From Betaproteobacteria bacterium (GTDB taxonomy: Bacteria; Pseudomonadota; Gammaproteobacteria; Burkholderiales; Burkholderiaceae_C): a DNA stretch of 64,000 nucleotides. The stretch's first letter is position 1. Each line of letters opens with the position of its first letter. The position numbers and the translations under genes were made by a program. A model generated the notes under the pieces. The model had not been told where the DNA came from, did no database searches, and saw only the letters and a program-made list of their open reading frames with translations. Positions 42,484-51,394 of the stretch are shown piece after piece. The stretch is from contig JANYKR010000039.1 of the NCBI GenBank assembly GCA_025358155.1, forward strand, positions 1 through 64,000, read 5' to 3'.

Positions 42484-44163
42484 TCATGCAGCACCGGCCT
42501 GCCTGTGGCTATTTTGCCTGTGGCTACTGCCGCGCCGACCGCCGCCGAGCTGGCTGACACGCCAGCCGCACAGCAGCAGCGGCAGCAGCAGCAGCGCCTG
42601 GGTGATCAGCACCCACACCGCCGCGCGGTCCATGTTCTGGTGCCGCGAGAAGGCGTAGATCTTGAGCGCCGGCGACGAGTAGCCGAAGGGCTGCAGCATC
42701 AGGCTCATGTCGAGCTCCTTGAGCGACTCCATGAACACCAGCGCGCAGCCCAGCAGCAGCGCCGGCCACAAATGCCCGGCAAAGGCCGTGATGCGCGCCC
42801 GCACCGGCCCCATGCCGAACACCCGCGCCGCCTCGATGGTGGCCTGCGGCGTGCGGTGCAGCGCGTCGAGCACTGGCAGCATCGCAAACGGCAAGAAACG
42901 CAGCGCTTCGGACAGCACGATCAGCAGGCGGCTGTCGCGCATCGGGCCCAGCCACTGGGCGCCCAGCGAGCCGTCGCGGCTCATCATCACAAAGGCCAGC
43001 GCCAGTACCAGCGAGGGCAGGAAATAGTTGCTCAGGAACAGCCACGGCACCCGCTCGGCCAGGCTGGAGCGCCCGCCCGAGCGCAGCAGCAAGGCCGTGA
43101 GCGCGCACACCGCTGCCACCAGCAGCGCGGTGCAGAGCGAGGTGCCGGCGGCATTGAGCATGTCCCCGGGGATCGCGGCGAAGCGGGTGCGGTCCCACAG
43201 GCGCCAGGCCCAGCGCAGCGTGATGACCTCGGGAATCCAGAACCCGGGCAGCGAGCACAGCACGCTCCAGGCCAGCAGCACCCAAGCTGCGGGCCGGGGC
43301 AAAGGCTTGCGTGAGGCGGCGGCCAAGGCCGGCGCAACCGGGTTCTGGTTGACCACCCGGGTCGATGCCCAAGCGGCCACGGCCACCAGCGCCACCGAGG
43401 GCACGATCATCACCACCGACACGGTGGCCGCCACCGCTGAACTCTGGCTGGCCAGCCAGAGGTTGTGCACGCCCACGCTCAAGGTGTCGATGCCCAGCCG
43501 CTCGGCCGTGGCGTAGTCGCCGATGGCCAGCGCAAACACGATCATCAGCCCTGCCGCAGCCGGCACGGCATAGGCCGGCAAATGCACCCGCAGCAGCCGC
43601 TGCCAGGGGCCCAGGCCCAGCCCGGCGGCCAGCTCGCCAAACGCGGTCGGGATGCGGGTTGAGGCCACCAGAAAGACCACAAACACATACGACGAGCAGG
43701 TCAGCCCGTACTGGATGGCCAGGGCGTGTCGGCTCTGGAAGAACTCGGACGAGAACACCACGGTCCAGATGCTGGCGCTCACCGAGGGCGCGAACAACAG
43801 CGGCAGCAAGGCCAGCAGGCTGACCAGCCACCGACCTCGAAAATCAAAGCGCGAGACCGCCAGCGCCGGCACGGCGCCCACGGCAAAAGCCACTGCAGCC
43901 GCCTCGAACGCCAGAGACAGGCTCATGCGGGCCTGGTGCGGCAGGCTGGTGCGGCTGAAGTGGGCCAACCAGCCGCCATCAAACAGCACGGGCGCCGCCG
44001 TCAGCAGCAAATAGCCTGCCGGCAGCAACGCAAACCCGGCCAACACCAGGGCAAAGGCCAGGCGTGCCAGGTCGGCAGCGCTCGTGCCTGCCCAGGGCCG
44101 CCCGGCCGGCCGGGGCGGCGGCGTGGCGGTCTTGTCAGCGCTCAGCGTCGAAACGAATTTCAT
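42484..44163 (-). CDS. ABC transporter permease, ferric iron type (fused two-domain)
   Basis: Inner-membrane channel of 559 residues formed of two fused permease halves, as in FbpB/SfuB. Seen: about twelve hydrophobic helices, with a coupling helix in each half (for example ELAAGLGLGPWQRLLRVHLP near 200-220 and EAARVFGMGPVRARITAFAGHLWP near 465-488, the EAA loops). The ATG at 44163 overlaps the binding-protein gene by 29 bases. The fused structure and the partners point to ferric iron; a thiamine importer also uses a fused permease, but the binding protein argues for iron. Confidence 0.9.
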   Translation of the reverse strand: MKFVSTLSADKTATPPPRPAGRPWAGTSAADLARLAFALVLAGFALLPAGYLLLTAAPVLFDGGWLAHFSRTSLPHQARMSLSLAFEAAAVAFAVGAVPALAVSRFDFRGRWLVSLLALLPLLFAPSVSASIWTVVFSSEFFQSRHALAIQYGLTCSSYVFVVFLVASTRIPTAFGELAAGLGLGPWQRLLRVHLPAYAVPAAAGLMIVFALAIGDYATAERLGIDTLSVGVHNLWLASQSSAVAATVSVVMIVPSVALVAVAAWASTRVVNQNPVAPALAAASRKPLPRPAAWVLLAWSVLCSLPGFWIPEVITLRWAWRLWDRTRFAAIPGDMLNAAGTSLCTALLVAAVCALTALLLRSGGRSSLAERVPWLFLSNYFLPSLVLALAFVMMSRDGSLGAQWLGPMRDSRLLIVLSEALRFLPFAMLPVLDALHRTPQATIEAARVFGMGPVRARITAFAGHLWPALLLGCALVFMESLKELDMSLMLQPFGYSSPALKIYAFSRHQNMDRAAVWVLITQALLLLPLLLCGWRVSQLGGGRRGSSHRQNSHRQAGAA

Positions 44164-45211
44164 TGACGAACTTGATGGCCTGTTCGCGCTGGCCTGCCAT
44201 CTCGTCAAGCGGCACGAAGTCGATCTTGAACCGGCCGTTCACCAGGCCCTGCTCGGCACCGAGCTTGACCATCAACGGATGGACCGCCACATCGGGCAGC
44301 ACCGAATACTGCTGGGTGCGATCGACGATCAACTGCTGGCCTTCTCTGGAAGCCATGTACTCGAGCAGTGCGACAGCGAGGTCGCGATTTTCGGTGGCCT
44401 TGGTCACTCCCGCAGCCGAGCGCATGATGAAGGTGCCTTTGCCCGCCTGGCTGGGAAAGTACACCCCCACCGCATCGGCCCAGGCTTTTTGCTCCGGGTT
44501 GGCCGCCATCAACGGGTGGTAGTAGGTGTTCATCAGGGCCACGTCGCACTTGCCCTCGAAGATCGCCCTGGCCTGCTCGCGGTCGTTGCCTTTGGGTGCG
44601 CGGGCCAGGTTGGCGCCTATTCCGGAGATCACCGCGCGCGCCTTGGCCTCGCCGAACGAGGCGTAGAACATGCCGAACAACGCCAGGTTGTAGTCATGGC
44701 TGCCAGAGCGCACGCAGATGCGGCCCTTCCACTTGGGGCTGGCGAGGTCTTCGTAGCTCGACAGGTCGCTGGGTTTGACCCGCGCCTTCGAGTAGAAGAT
44801 GACCCGCGCACGGTAGGCATCGACGAAGAAGCGCCCCGCCGGGTCCATGAACTGCGCTGGGATGGCCGCGCTGATCTTGGCCGATCTGATCGGCTCCAGC
44901 AAACCGCGTTGCGCCGCGATGTCGAGCAACTCGGCGTCCTTGGTGATCACCACATCGGCCTCGGTGGGGCGGGATTCGAGCCGGTTCACCAGGCCCTGAT
45001 CCATGAACACGCCGATCACCTTGGCGCCGCTGCGGGCTTCGAAGGCATCCAGGATCGGCCGCAAGGTGCCCTGGTCCGTGCGGTCAGAAATAACCCGCAG
45101 CTGCCGCTGCTGCGCGGGGGCCGCTGTCGACAGCGTGATCGCGCTTGCCAGTACCAGCAGGCTCGGCAGCCACCGCTGCGCCAGGCCCGTCCTCTGTGCC
45201 AGACCCGTCAT
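44135..45211 (-). CDS. Ferric-iron type ABC transporter substrate-binding protein
   Basis: Periplasmic binding protein of 358 residues. Seen: signal peptide about 1-34 (SLLVLASAITLSTAAPAQ), LRVISDRTDQGTLRPILDAFEARSG, ADVVITKDAELLDIAAQRGLLEPI, SPKWKGRICVRSG, VALMNTYYHPLM with the adjacent tyrosines typical of FbpA/FutA iron sites, and a later QQYSVLP with a further Tyr. It is the promoter-proximal gene of the operon, divergent from the ebo cluster. No Fur box was recognised by eye in the intergenic region. Confidence 0.88.
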   Translation of the reverse strand: MTGLAQRTGLAQRWLPSLLVLASAITLSTAAPAQQRQLRVISDRTDQGTLRPILDAFEARSGAKVIGVFMDQGLVNRLESRPTEADVVITKDAELLDIAAQRGLLEPIRSAKISAAIPAQFMDPAGRFFVDAYRARVIFYSKARVKPSDLSSYEDLASPKWKGRICVRSGSHDYNLALFGMFYASFGEAKARAVISGIGANLARAPKGNDREQARAIFEGKCDVALMNTYYHPLMAANPEQKAWADAVGVYFPSQAGKGTFIMRSAAGVTKATENRDLAVALLEYMASREGQQLIVDRTQQYSVLPDVAVHPLMVKLGAEQGLVNGRFKIDFVPLDEMAGQREQAIKFVNEIRFDAER

Positions 45212-45664
45212 GTCACGATCTCTCAAAATCAGTTGCAAACACCAGAAACCGGCGTGCACCGCCAACCTGTGCGTCGGTGCACGGTATTCACCGACCGGGA
45301 GTGTGTCATTTGGGCCGTGGGCTCGCACTACCTTGGTCAGGGGGGCTGGCCGGACGCTGAAGCTCCAGAAGCTGCGCCGGCGTGCAAATTGGCGCTTCAG
45401 GGGGCGCTTCAGGGGCGCCGCAGTCTGCGCCGCTGAACCCAGACGGTGCCTGCGGGGAGCCTGAGGAGGCTCGGCCGCTCCCCCCCAACCGGAGGGGCCC
45501 AGGCGCCGGCTCGCCCGTTACACTCATATTTTGAACTATCCGCCCTCTCTGCAGCCACAAGGCATGCCAATCTGCAACCCCTCGACAACGCGTCGCCAGA
45601 TGTGCCGGCTGAGGCCCAGGAGCGTGGGCGGTCCGACACCATCGGGCACCCCGCCGGGCCCGAC
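45212..45664. other. Divergent intergenic region between the iron importer and the ebo operon
   Basis: About 450 bases. No gene is supported: the open frames present lack ribosome sites and conserved sequence. I saw a small GAGCCT/AGGCTC hairpin at 45457-45472 and a locally AT-rich stretch around 45520-45540 that may hold an ebo promoter, but no convincing -35/-10 pair and no recognizable riboswitch or Fur site. Confidence 0.5.
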
Positions 45665-47062
45665 ATGACGCCCACCCTTGTGCTGAATGTGGTGGGGCTC
45701 ACGCCCGGCTTGCTCGCGCATGCGCCCAACTTGCAGGCACTGGCCAAGGCAGGCGCGGTGCGCCCGCTCACCACGGTGTTGCCGGCCGTCACCACCACGG
45801 TGCAGTCCACCCTGCTCACCGGCTTGCCGCCCCGCGATCACGGCATCGTGGCCAACGGCTGGTATTTCCGCGATTTGTCGGAGATCTGGCTCTGGCGCCA
45901 ATCGAACCGGCTGGTGGCGGGCGAGAAGGTCTGGGAGGCTGCCAAGAAGCGCGACCCGGCCTTCACCTGCGCCAAGTTGTTCTGGTGGTACAACATGTAT
46001 GCGAGCGTCGACTTTGCGGTCACGCCCAGGCCGATGTACCTGGCGGACGGCCGCAAGATGCCCGACATCCACACCCACCCGGCCGGGCTTCGGGATGAGT
46101 TGCAGGACAGCCTGGGGGAGTTTCCGCTGTTCCGCTTTTGGGGCCCGGGCGCCGACATCGAGTCGAGCCGCTGGATCGCGCGCAGCGCGCTGCATGTGCT
46201 CACCAAGCACCAGCCCACGCTCACGCTGGTGTACCTGCCGCATCTGGATTACGACCTGCAGCGCTTCGGCCCGCGCCACCCGGCCATCCCGGCCCAGGTC
46301 GCGGCTGTCGATGCGCTGTGCGCGCCGCTGATCGAAAAAGCCCACTCGACCGGTGCCCACGTGGTGGTGCTGTCCGAGTACGGCATGACCGAGGTTTCGC
46401 GCCCGGTCCACATCAACCGCGCGCTGCGCCAGGCCGGCTGGCTCAAGGTGCGGCTTGAACGCGGGCTGGAGCAACTCGATGCCGGGGCCAGCGATGCCTT
46501 TGCGGTGGCCGACCACCAGCTTGCGCACGTCTACGTGGCCCGGCCGGAGTTGGTGGGCGAGGTTGCCGCCTGCCTGAGGGGTTTGCCCGGCGTGGAGGCG
46601 GTGCTGGACGAAGACGGCAAACGGGCCGCCGGGCTGGACCATGCCCGATCGGGTGAGCTGGTGGCCATTGCCAAGGCCGACAGCTGGTTCACCTACTACC
46701 ACTTTCTCGACGACTCGCGCGCGCCGGACTTTGCACGCACGGTCGAGATCCACCGCAAGCCCGGCTACGACCCCGCTGAGCTGCTGTTCGACCGCAAGCT
46801 CGCGTTTCCCAAACTGGCCGTGGCCGCGCGCCTGGCGCGCAAGGCGCTGGGCATGCGCTACCTGATGGATGTGATCGGGCTGGACGCGACGGTGGTGCGC
46901 GGCTCGCACGGCCGCCCTACCGACAGTGAGCAAGACGGGCCCTTGTTCATCACCAGCGCGCCCGATTTGCTCGCGCCGGGGCCGGTGAGCGCGGCATCGG
47001 TCAAGCAGTTGCTGCTCGACCATCTGTTCCCCGCCTCGGCCGGAACAGTGGGCCCGCCATGA
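45665..47062 (+). CDS. eboF: EboF-like alkaline phosphatase / nucleotide pyrophosphatase family protein
   Basis: Metal-dependent phosphodiesterase-superfamily protein of 465 residues. Seen: LVLNVVGLTPGLL start (the usual metal-binding Asp is not obvious here), nucleophile region LPAVTTTVQSTLLTG with Thr, GLPPRDHGIVANGWYFRD, TLVYLPHLDYDLQRFGP with metal-binding Asp/His, VVVLSEYGMTEVSRPVHIN and RGSHGRPTDSEQDGPLFI. These match the phosphatase member of ebo clusters. ATG 45665 starts at the conserved first strand. It is first of seven genes with tight spacing and overlaps eboA by four bases. Substrate unknown. Confidence 0.85.
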   Translation: MTPTLVLNVVGLTPGLLAHAPNLQALAKAGAVRPLTTVLPAVTTTVQSTLLTGLPPRDHGIVANGWYFRDLSEIWLWRQSNRLVAGEKVWEAAKKRDPAFTCAKLFWWYNMYASVDFAVTPRPMYLADGRKMPDIHTHPAGLRDELQDSLGEFPLFRFWGPGADIESSRWIARSALHVLTKHQPTLTLVYLPHLDYDLQRFGPRHPAIPAQVAAVDALCAPLIEKAHSTGAHVVVLSEYGMTEVSRPVHINRALRQAGWLKVRLERGLEQLDAGASDAFAVADHQLAHVYVARPELVGEVAACLRGLPGVEAVLDEDGKRAAGLDHARSGELVAIAKADSWFTYYHFLDDSRAPDFARTVEIHRKPGYDPAELLFDRKLAFPKLAVAARLARKALGMRYLMDVIGLDATVVRGSHGRPTDSEQDGPLFITSAPDLLAPGPVSAASVKQLLLDHLFPASAGTVGPP

Positions 47063-47949
47063 GCGATGCGATGGCGCCAGGCGAACTGCTGAGCCCTGAG
47101 GCAGCGCTCCAGCAGTGGCTGGACGCCCGGCTCGATGCGCCCGCTGCGCAGTGGCTGCAGGGCGCCGTGGCGAGCCTGGCGCAGGCGACGACCGACCGCG
47201 AACTGTTCCGCAGCATCAGCCTGGTCTCGCGCAAGCTGGGCAAGGCGCCGCTCGCGCTGGACGCGGCGGCGCTGGCTTGCGCCGAGAAGACCAGGCCGGG
47301 CTGGAACCCGTCGTCATGGACACTCGACCAGGCGGGGCGGGTGCGGCTGCTGCTGGCCACTGCGGGTGACAGCGACAGCTTCGTGCGGCGGCTCGACCAG
47401 CTTTGCGCCACGGCGGACGTGGACGAACTGGTGGCGTTCTACCGAGGCCTGCCGCTCTACCCCGATGCGCCGCGACATCGTCTGCGCGCCGCCGAGGGCC
47501 TGCGCAGCAACATGAAAGTGGTGTTCGAGGCCGTGGCCCACGGCAACCCTTACCCGGCCGAGCAGTTGGCGCAGGACGCCTGGAACCAGATGGTGCTCAA
47601 GGCGATTTTTGTGGGCAGCGCGCTGGCCCCGATCGTCGGTCTCGACCCGCGCGCCAATGCGACGCTGGCGCGCATGCTCGGCGACTATGCGCACGAGCGT
47701 TGGGCTGCGTCCCGGCCGGTCAGCCCGGAGCTGTGGCGCTGTGTCGGACCGTTTGCAACCGGGCCGCTGCTGGCCGATCTGGGGCGGGTGCTGGAGTCTG
47801 GCACCCCGCCGGAGCGCGCGGCCGCCATGCTGGCCCTGCGCAGCGCCACCGACTTGCAGGCGCGCAAGCTGCAAGAAAATCACGCTGGACTGCGCGATGC
47901 AGTGGCGGCGGCTGGCACCGACTGGGGATCGGTGCTCGAATTCAAATGA
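47059..47949 (+). CDS. eboA: EboA-like protein
   Basis: Helical protein of 296 residues in the EboA position of the ebo operon. Seen: AALQQWLDARL start, RSISLVSRKLGKAPL, TLDQAGRVRLLLATA, YRGLPLYPDAPRHRLRAAEGLRSN and a central DAWNQMVLKAIFVGSALAPI, then DYAHERWAASRPVSPELWRCVGPF. The regular helix pattern suggests an alpha-solenoid-like or all-helical scaffold. No catalytic motif is seen and the biochemical role of EboA is not established. The start overlaps eboF by four bases; 16 bases separate it from eboB. Confidence 0.82.
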   Translation: MSDAMAPGELLSPEAALQQWLDARLDAPAAQWLQGAVASLAQATTDRELFRSISLVSRKLGKAPLALDAAALACAEKTRPGWNPSSWTLDQAGRVRLLLATAGDSDSFVRRLDQLCATADVDELVAFYRGLPLYPDAPRHRLRAAEGLRSNMKVVFEAVAHGNPYPAEQLAQDAWNQMVLKAIFVGSALAPIVGLDPRANATLARMLGDYAHERWAASRPVSPELWRCVGPFATGPLLADLGRVLESGTPPERAAAMLALRSATDLQARKLQENHAGLRDAVAAAGTDWGSVLEFK

Positions 47950-47965
47950 CCCAATGGAGAAAGCC

Positions 47966-48892
47966 ATGCGCTTCATCGACCCCCACATCCACATGATGTC
48001 GCGCACCACCGACGACTACGAACGCATGAAGGCGGCCGGCATCGTCGCCGTGATCGAGCCGGCGTTCTGGATGGGCCAGCCGCGCACCAATGTCGGCAGC
48101 TTTGTGGACTACCTGTCGGGCATCGTCGGCTGGGAGCGTTTTCGCGCGTCGCAGTTCGGCATTCGCCACTACTGCACCATCGGCCTCAACAGCAAAGAAG
48201 CCAACAACGAGGCGCTTGCCGAGGCGGTGATGGACGTGCTGCCCCGCTACCTGTCCAAGGAGGGCGTGGTGGCGATTGGAGAGATTGGCTACGACGACAT
48301 GTCCGCGCTGGAGGACAAGTACTTTCGGGCGCAACTTGCGCTGGCACGCGAGTACGACATGCTGGTGATGGTGCACACACCGCACCGCGACAAGAAGGCG
48401 GGCACTTCGCGCAGCATGGATGTGGCGCTGGAGATGGGCCTGGCACCGGGCAAGGTGATCATCGACCACAACAACGAAGAGACGGTTCGCGAGGTGCTCG
48501 ACCGTGGCTTCTGGGCCGGGTTCACGCTGTATCCCCAAACCAAGATGGGCAATGAGCGCATGGTCGAGGTCGTGCGCCAGTACGGCAGCGACCGCATCTT
48601 CGTCGACTCCAGCGCCGACTGGGGCGTGTCCGATCCGCTGGCCGTGCCCAAGACTGCAAACCTGATGCTGCAGCGCGGCATCGCGGCCAAGGACGTCGAA
48701 GCGACCTGCTACGGCAATGCTCTGGCCGCCTACGGCCAGAGCGGCCAGATGCTCGAATCGCACTGGCTGACCCCTGAACCCGTTGACCAGCGACACTTGT
48801 TTGAAGGCAACTCGGTGCTGCGCGGGCAGACGCCGCAGGTGGGTGACCTGCCTGCCGTGGCGCCGTCCGCCCCGGCCGGGGTGATCGAGTAG
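47966..48892 (+). CDS. eboB: EboB-like TatD-family metal-dependent hydrolase
   Basis: TIM-barrel amidohydrolase-like protein of 308 residues. Seen: metal-binding FIDPHIHMMS at the N-terminus, KEGVVAIGEIGYDD with the Glu ligand, MLVMVHTPHRDK with His, VIIDHNNEETV with His, and FVDSSADWGVSDPL carrying the late Asp. These fit the TatD family, and the gene neighbourhood assigns it to ebo. ATG 47966 lies 5 bases after GGAGA; an ATG at 47954 would overlap that ribosome site. It is followed by an 82-base gap before eboD. Confidence 0.85.
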   Translation: MRFIDPHIHMMSRTTDDYERMKAAGIVAVIEPAFWMGQPRTNVGSFVDYLSGIVGWERFRASQFGIRHYCTIGLNSKEANNEALAEAVMDVLPRYLSKEGVVAIGEIGYDDMSALEDKYFRAQLALAREYDMLVMVHTPHRDKKAGTSRSMDVALEMGLAPGKVIIDHNNEETVREVLDRGFWAGFTLYPQTKMGNERMVEVVRQYGSDRIFVDSSADWGVSDPLAVPKTANLMLQRGIAAKDVEATCYGNALAAYGQSGQMLESHWLTPEPVDQRHLFEGNSVLRGQTPQVGDLPAVAPSAPAGVIE

Positions 48893-48974
48893 GCGTGCCT
48901 GTGCAGGTGCGCCAAATTCAAATGTCGAAAATTTCGCCAGCTGCAGGTTTCCAGACCGCCCAGGAGCCCCCGCC

Positions 48975-50186
48975 ATGAGCGCCACGATCACCCCCCTGCC
49001 TCGGCGCGACGACGAGCGCTCGGCCGTCTACCTGCAATCGTTCACGGTCAGCTACGAGTACCCGGTGTGCTTCACCGACCACTTGTTTGCGCACAGCAAT
49101 CCGGTGCTGCGCGACACGATGTTGCGGCGTGAGCCGAAACGGCGCCACCGCTTTGTGGCCTTCATCGACGCCAATGTCGCGGCCTCGTTCCCGTCGCTTG
49201 CCCATGACATCGCCAGCTATGCGGACAAGCACGCCGACGCCATGGAGCTGCTCGCCCATCCGCAGGTGGTGCCGGGTGGCGAGCATGTCAAGAACGATCC
49301 GGCGCTGCTGACGCGCCTGCAGCACCGGCTGGTGGAGCTGGGCGTCGACCGGCATGCCTTCATCGTGGGCATCGGCGGCGGTGCGTTTCTCGACCTGGTC
49401 GGCTATGTCGCGTCATCCACCCACCGGGGCATTCGCCACATCCGCGTGCCCACCACGGTGCTGGCGCAAAACGACTCCGGCGTGGGCGTCAAGAACGGCG
49501 TCAACGCCTTCGGCGTGAAGAACCTGCTGGGCAGCTTTGCGCCGCCGTTTGCGGTGCTCAATGATTTTGACTTTTTGCGCACATTGCAGCCGCGCGACAA
49601 GATCGCCGGCATCGCTGAGGCGGTGAAGGTGGCGTTGATCCGCGACCGCCTGTTCTTTGAGTGGCTCGAAGCCAGCGCGGCTGCGCTGCGTGGCTGCGAA
49701 GCCGGCGCGATGAGCCGCATGATCCGGCACTGCGCCGAGCTGCACATGCGGCAGATCGCGCTCGGCGGCGACCCCTTCGAGTCGGGCAGCGCCCGGCCGC
49801 TGGACTACGGCCACTGGTCGGCGCACAAGCTCGAATCGCTCACCGACCACGAGCTGCGCCACGGCGAGGCGGTGGCCATCGGACTGGCGCTGGACGCACG
49901 CTACTCGGTGCAGATCGGCATGCTGGCCGCGGGCGGCGAGGACCGGGTGTACGCGCTGCTCAAGCGCCTGGGGTTTCATTTGTGGCATCCGGCACTGGAG
50001 TCGCGCGACGCCAGCGGCCAATGGCTGCTGCTGCGGGGGCTGCAAGAGTTTCGAGAGCACCTCGGCGGTGAGCTGACCATCACGCTGCTGCGCGACATCG
50101 GCGTGGGCGAAGAAGTGCACCGCATGGAGGCCAGCGAGATCCTGCGCGCTCTGGCCTGGCTGCGGCGCCAGGAGTACGGTGCGTGA
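48975..50186 (+). CDS. eboD: EboD-like 3-dehydroquinate synthase family protein
   Basis: A 403-residue relative of sugar phosphate cyclases such as AroB. Seen: SFTVSYEYPVCFTD start, GGEHVKND, NAD-binding VGIGGGAFLDLVGYVASSTHRG, RVPTTVLAQNDSGVGVKNGVNAFGVKN (split), KIAGIAEAVKVALIRD, DYGHWSAHKLE and RHGEAVAIGLALD with metal-binding residues. The GHWSAHKLE metal motif is like 2-epi-5-epi-valiolone and dehydroquinate cyclases. Genomic context says EboD and not shikimate AroB. GGAG lies 8 bases before the ATG. The start of eboE overlaps its end. Confidence 0.87.
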   Translation: MSATITPLPRRDDERSAVYLQSFTVSYEYPVCFTDHLFAHSNPVLRDTMLRREPKRRHRFVAFIDANVAASFPSLAHDIASYADKHADAMELLAHPQVVPGGEHVKNDPALLTRLQHRLVELGVDRHAFIVGIGGGAFLDLVGYVASSTHRGIRHIRVPTTVLAQNDSGVGVKNGVNAFGVKNLLGSFAPPFAVLNDFDFLRTLQPRDKIAGIAEAVKVALIRDRLFFEWLEASAAALRGCEAGAMSRMIRHCAELHMRQIALGGDPFESGSARPLDYGHWSAHKLESLTDHELRHGEAVAIGLALDARYSVQIGMLAAGGEDRVYALLKRLGFHLWHPALESRDASGQWLLLRGLQEFREHLGGELTITLLRDIGVGEEVHRMEASEILRALAWLRRQEYGA

Positions 50187-51394
50187 ACCTGGGCAACGGC
50201 GTCCACCTGAGCTATTGCAGCAACATCCATCCGGGCGAGTCCTGGGCCGAGGTGCGCGCCAACTTTGACCGCTACGTGCTGGCGGTGCGCGACCGGCTGC
50301 TGAGCGAAGGCGATTTCGGCATCGGCCTGCGGCTGTCGGCACGTGCGGCCACCGAGCTGGCCGACCCAGCGGTGCTGGCCGAGTTTCGCAACTTTTTGAG
50401 CCGCAACCGGCTGTACGTCTTCACCCTCAACGGCTTTCCCTACGGCACCTTTCACGGCACGCGGGTGAAGGAGGCGGTGTACCTGCCCGACTGGCGCGAC
50501 CCGCAGCGCTTGCACTACACCAACCTGCTGGCCGACCTGCTTGCCGAGTTGCTGCCGCAGGCCCTGCCCGGTGAGCCTGCTGTGGAGGGCAGCGTCAGCA
50601 CGGTGCCGGGTGCGTTCAAGCCGGCACTTGGCGGGCCACAAGACCTGGCCTTGATGGTTGAGCACCTGCTGTGCCACGTGGCGCACCTGCTCGCACTGCG
50701 TGCGCGCACCGGTCGGCTGATCGCCCTGGCGCTGGAGCCCGAACCGCATTGCTTTCTGGAGACCATCGCCGAGACCAGGGTCTTCTTCCAGCAGTCGCTG
50801 CATGGCCCGGCAGCGGTGCGCCGCCTCACTGAACTCACCGGCCTCGACCCGGTGGCGGCCGCCCGCGCCCTGCATGACCACCTGGGGGTGTGCCTCGACC
50901 TGTGCCACGCTGCGGTCGAATTCGAGGACCCTGCCGATTGCATCGCTGGCCTTGCGCAGGCGGGTATTCGGGTGCACAAGATGCAAATCAGCGCCGGCTT
51001 GCGGCTGCCCACGCTGGCCGCCGATGCGCTGGCAGCGCTGCAGCGCTTTGACGATCCGGTCTACCTGCACCAGGTGGTGCAGCGCGGGCCCGGCGGCATC
51101 AGCCGGTTTGTTGACCTGCCCGAGGCCTTTGCCTCGCTGCAAGGGCCGACCGCAGACCTCGAATGGCGGGTGCATTTTCACGTCCCGATCTTTCTGGATC
51201 GGCTGGGGCCGTTCGGCTCGACGCAATCTTTCATCCGCGAGGTGTTGGCGATCCAGCGAGAGCGGCCGGTGTCGGCCCATCTGGAGGTTGAAACCTACAC
51301 CTGGGGCGTGCTGCCCGAGCCGTTTCGCAGCGGCACGGTCGACGCTGCGGTGGCGCGCGAATTGGCGTGGGTACGCACGGAGCTCGGCGCTTGA
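50183..51394 (+). CDS. eboE: EboE-like metabolite traffic protein
   Basis: A 403-residue xylose-isomerase-like TIM-barrel protein. Seen: HLSYCSNIHPGESW at the N-terminus, a strong family signature, then GIGLRLSARAATEL, VFTLNGFPYGTFHG, KEAVYLPDWRDPQRL, LALEPEPHCFLE with acidic/His ligands, LGVCLDLCHAAVEFEDP with Asp/His, KMQISAGLRLP, WRVHFHVPIF and HLEVETYTWGVLP. These residues are compatible with a divalent-metal site. Proteins of this name were linked to movement of a pigment precursor in a cyanobacterium; activity is unproven. GTG 50183 overlaps eboD (GTGA). Confidence 0.87.
   Translation: MNLGNGVHLSYCSNIHPGESWAEVRANFDRYVLAVRDRLLSEGDFGIGLRLSARAATELADPAVLAEFRNFLSRNRLYVFTLNGFPYGTFHGTRVKEAVYLPDWRDPQRLHYTNLLADLLAELLPQALPGEPAVEGSVSTVPGAFKPALGGPQDLALMVEHLLCHVAHLLALRARTGRLIALALEPEPHCFLETIAETRVFFQQSLHGPAAVRRLTELTGLDPVAAARALHDHLGVCLDLCHAAVEFEDPADCIAGLAQAGIRVHKMQISAGLRLPTLAADALAALQRFDDPVYLHQVVQRGPGGISRFVDLPEAFASLQGPTADLEWRVHFHVPIFLDRLGPFGSTQSFIREVLAIQRERPVSAHLEVETYTWGVLPEPFRSGTVDAAVARELAWVRTELGA

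Noticed and set aside
42484..45211. Thiamine ABC importer (ThiBPQ)
   Set aside because: The fused permease fits both, but the binding protein has the adjacent-tyrosine NTYY segment of ferric-iron binders.
45457..45472. Riboswitch in the ebo leader
   Set aside because: Only a single 6-bp hairpin is visible, without the conserved core of any riboswitch class I can recognise.
48975..50186. Shikimate-pathway aroB
   Set aside because: The gene lies inside a full ebo operon and overlaps eboE, so EboD is the better call although the fold is shared.
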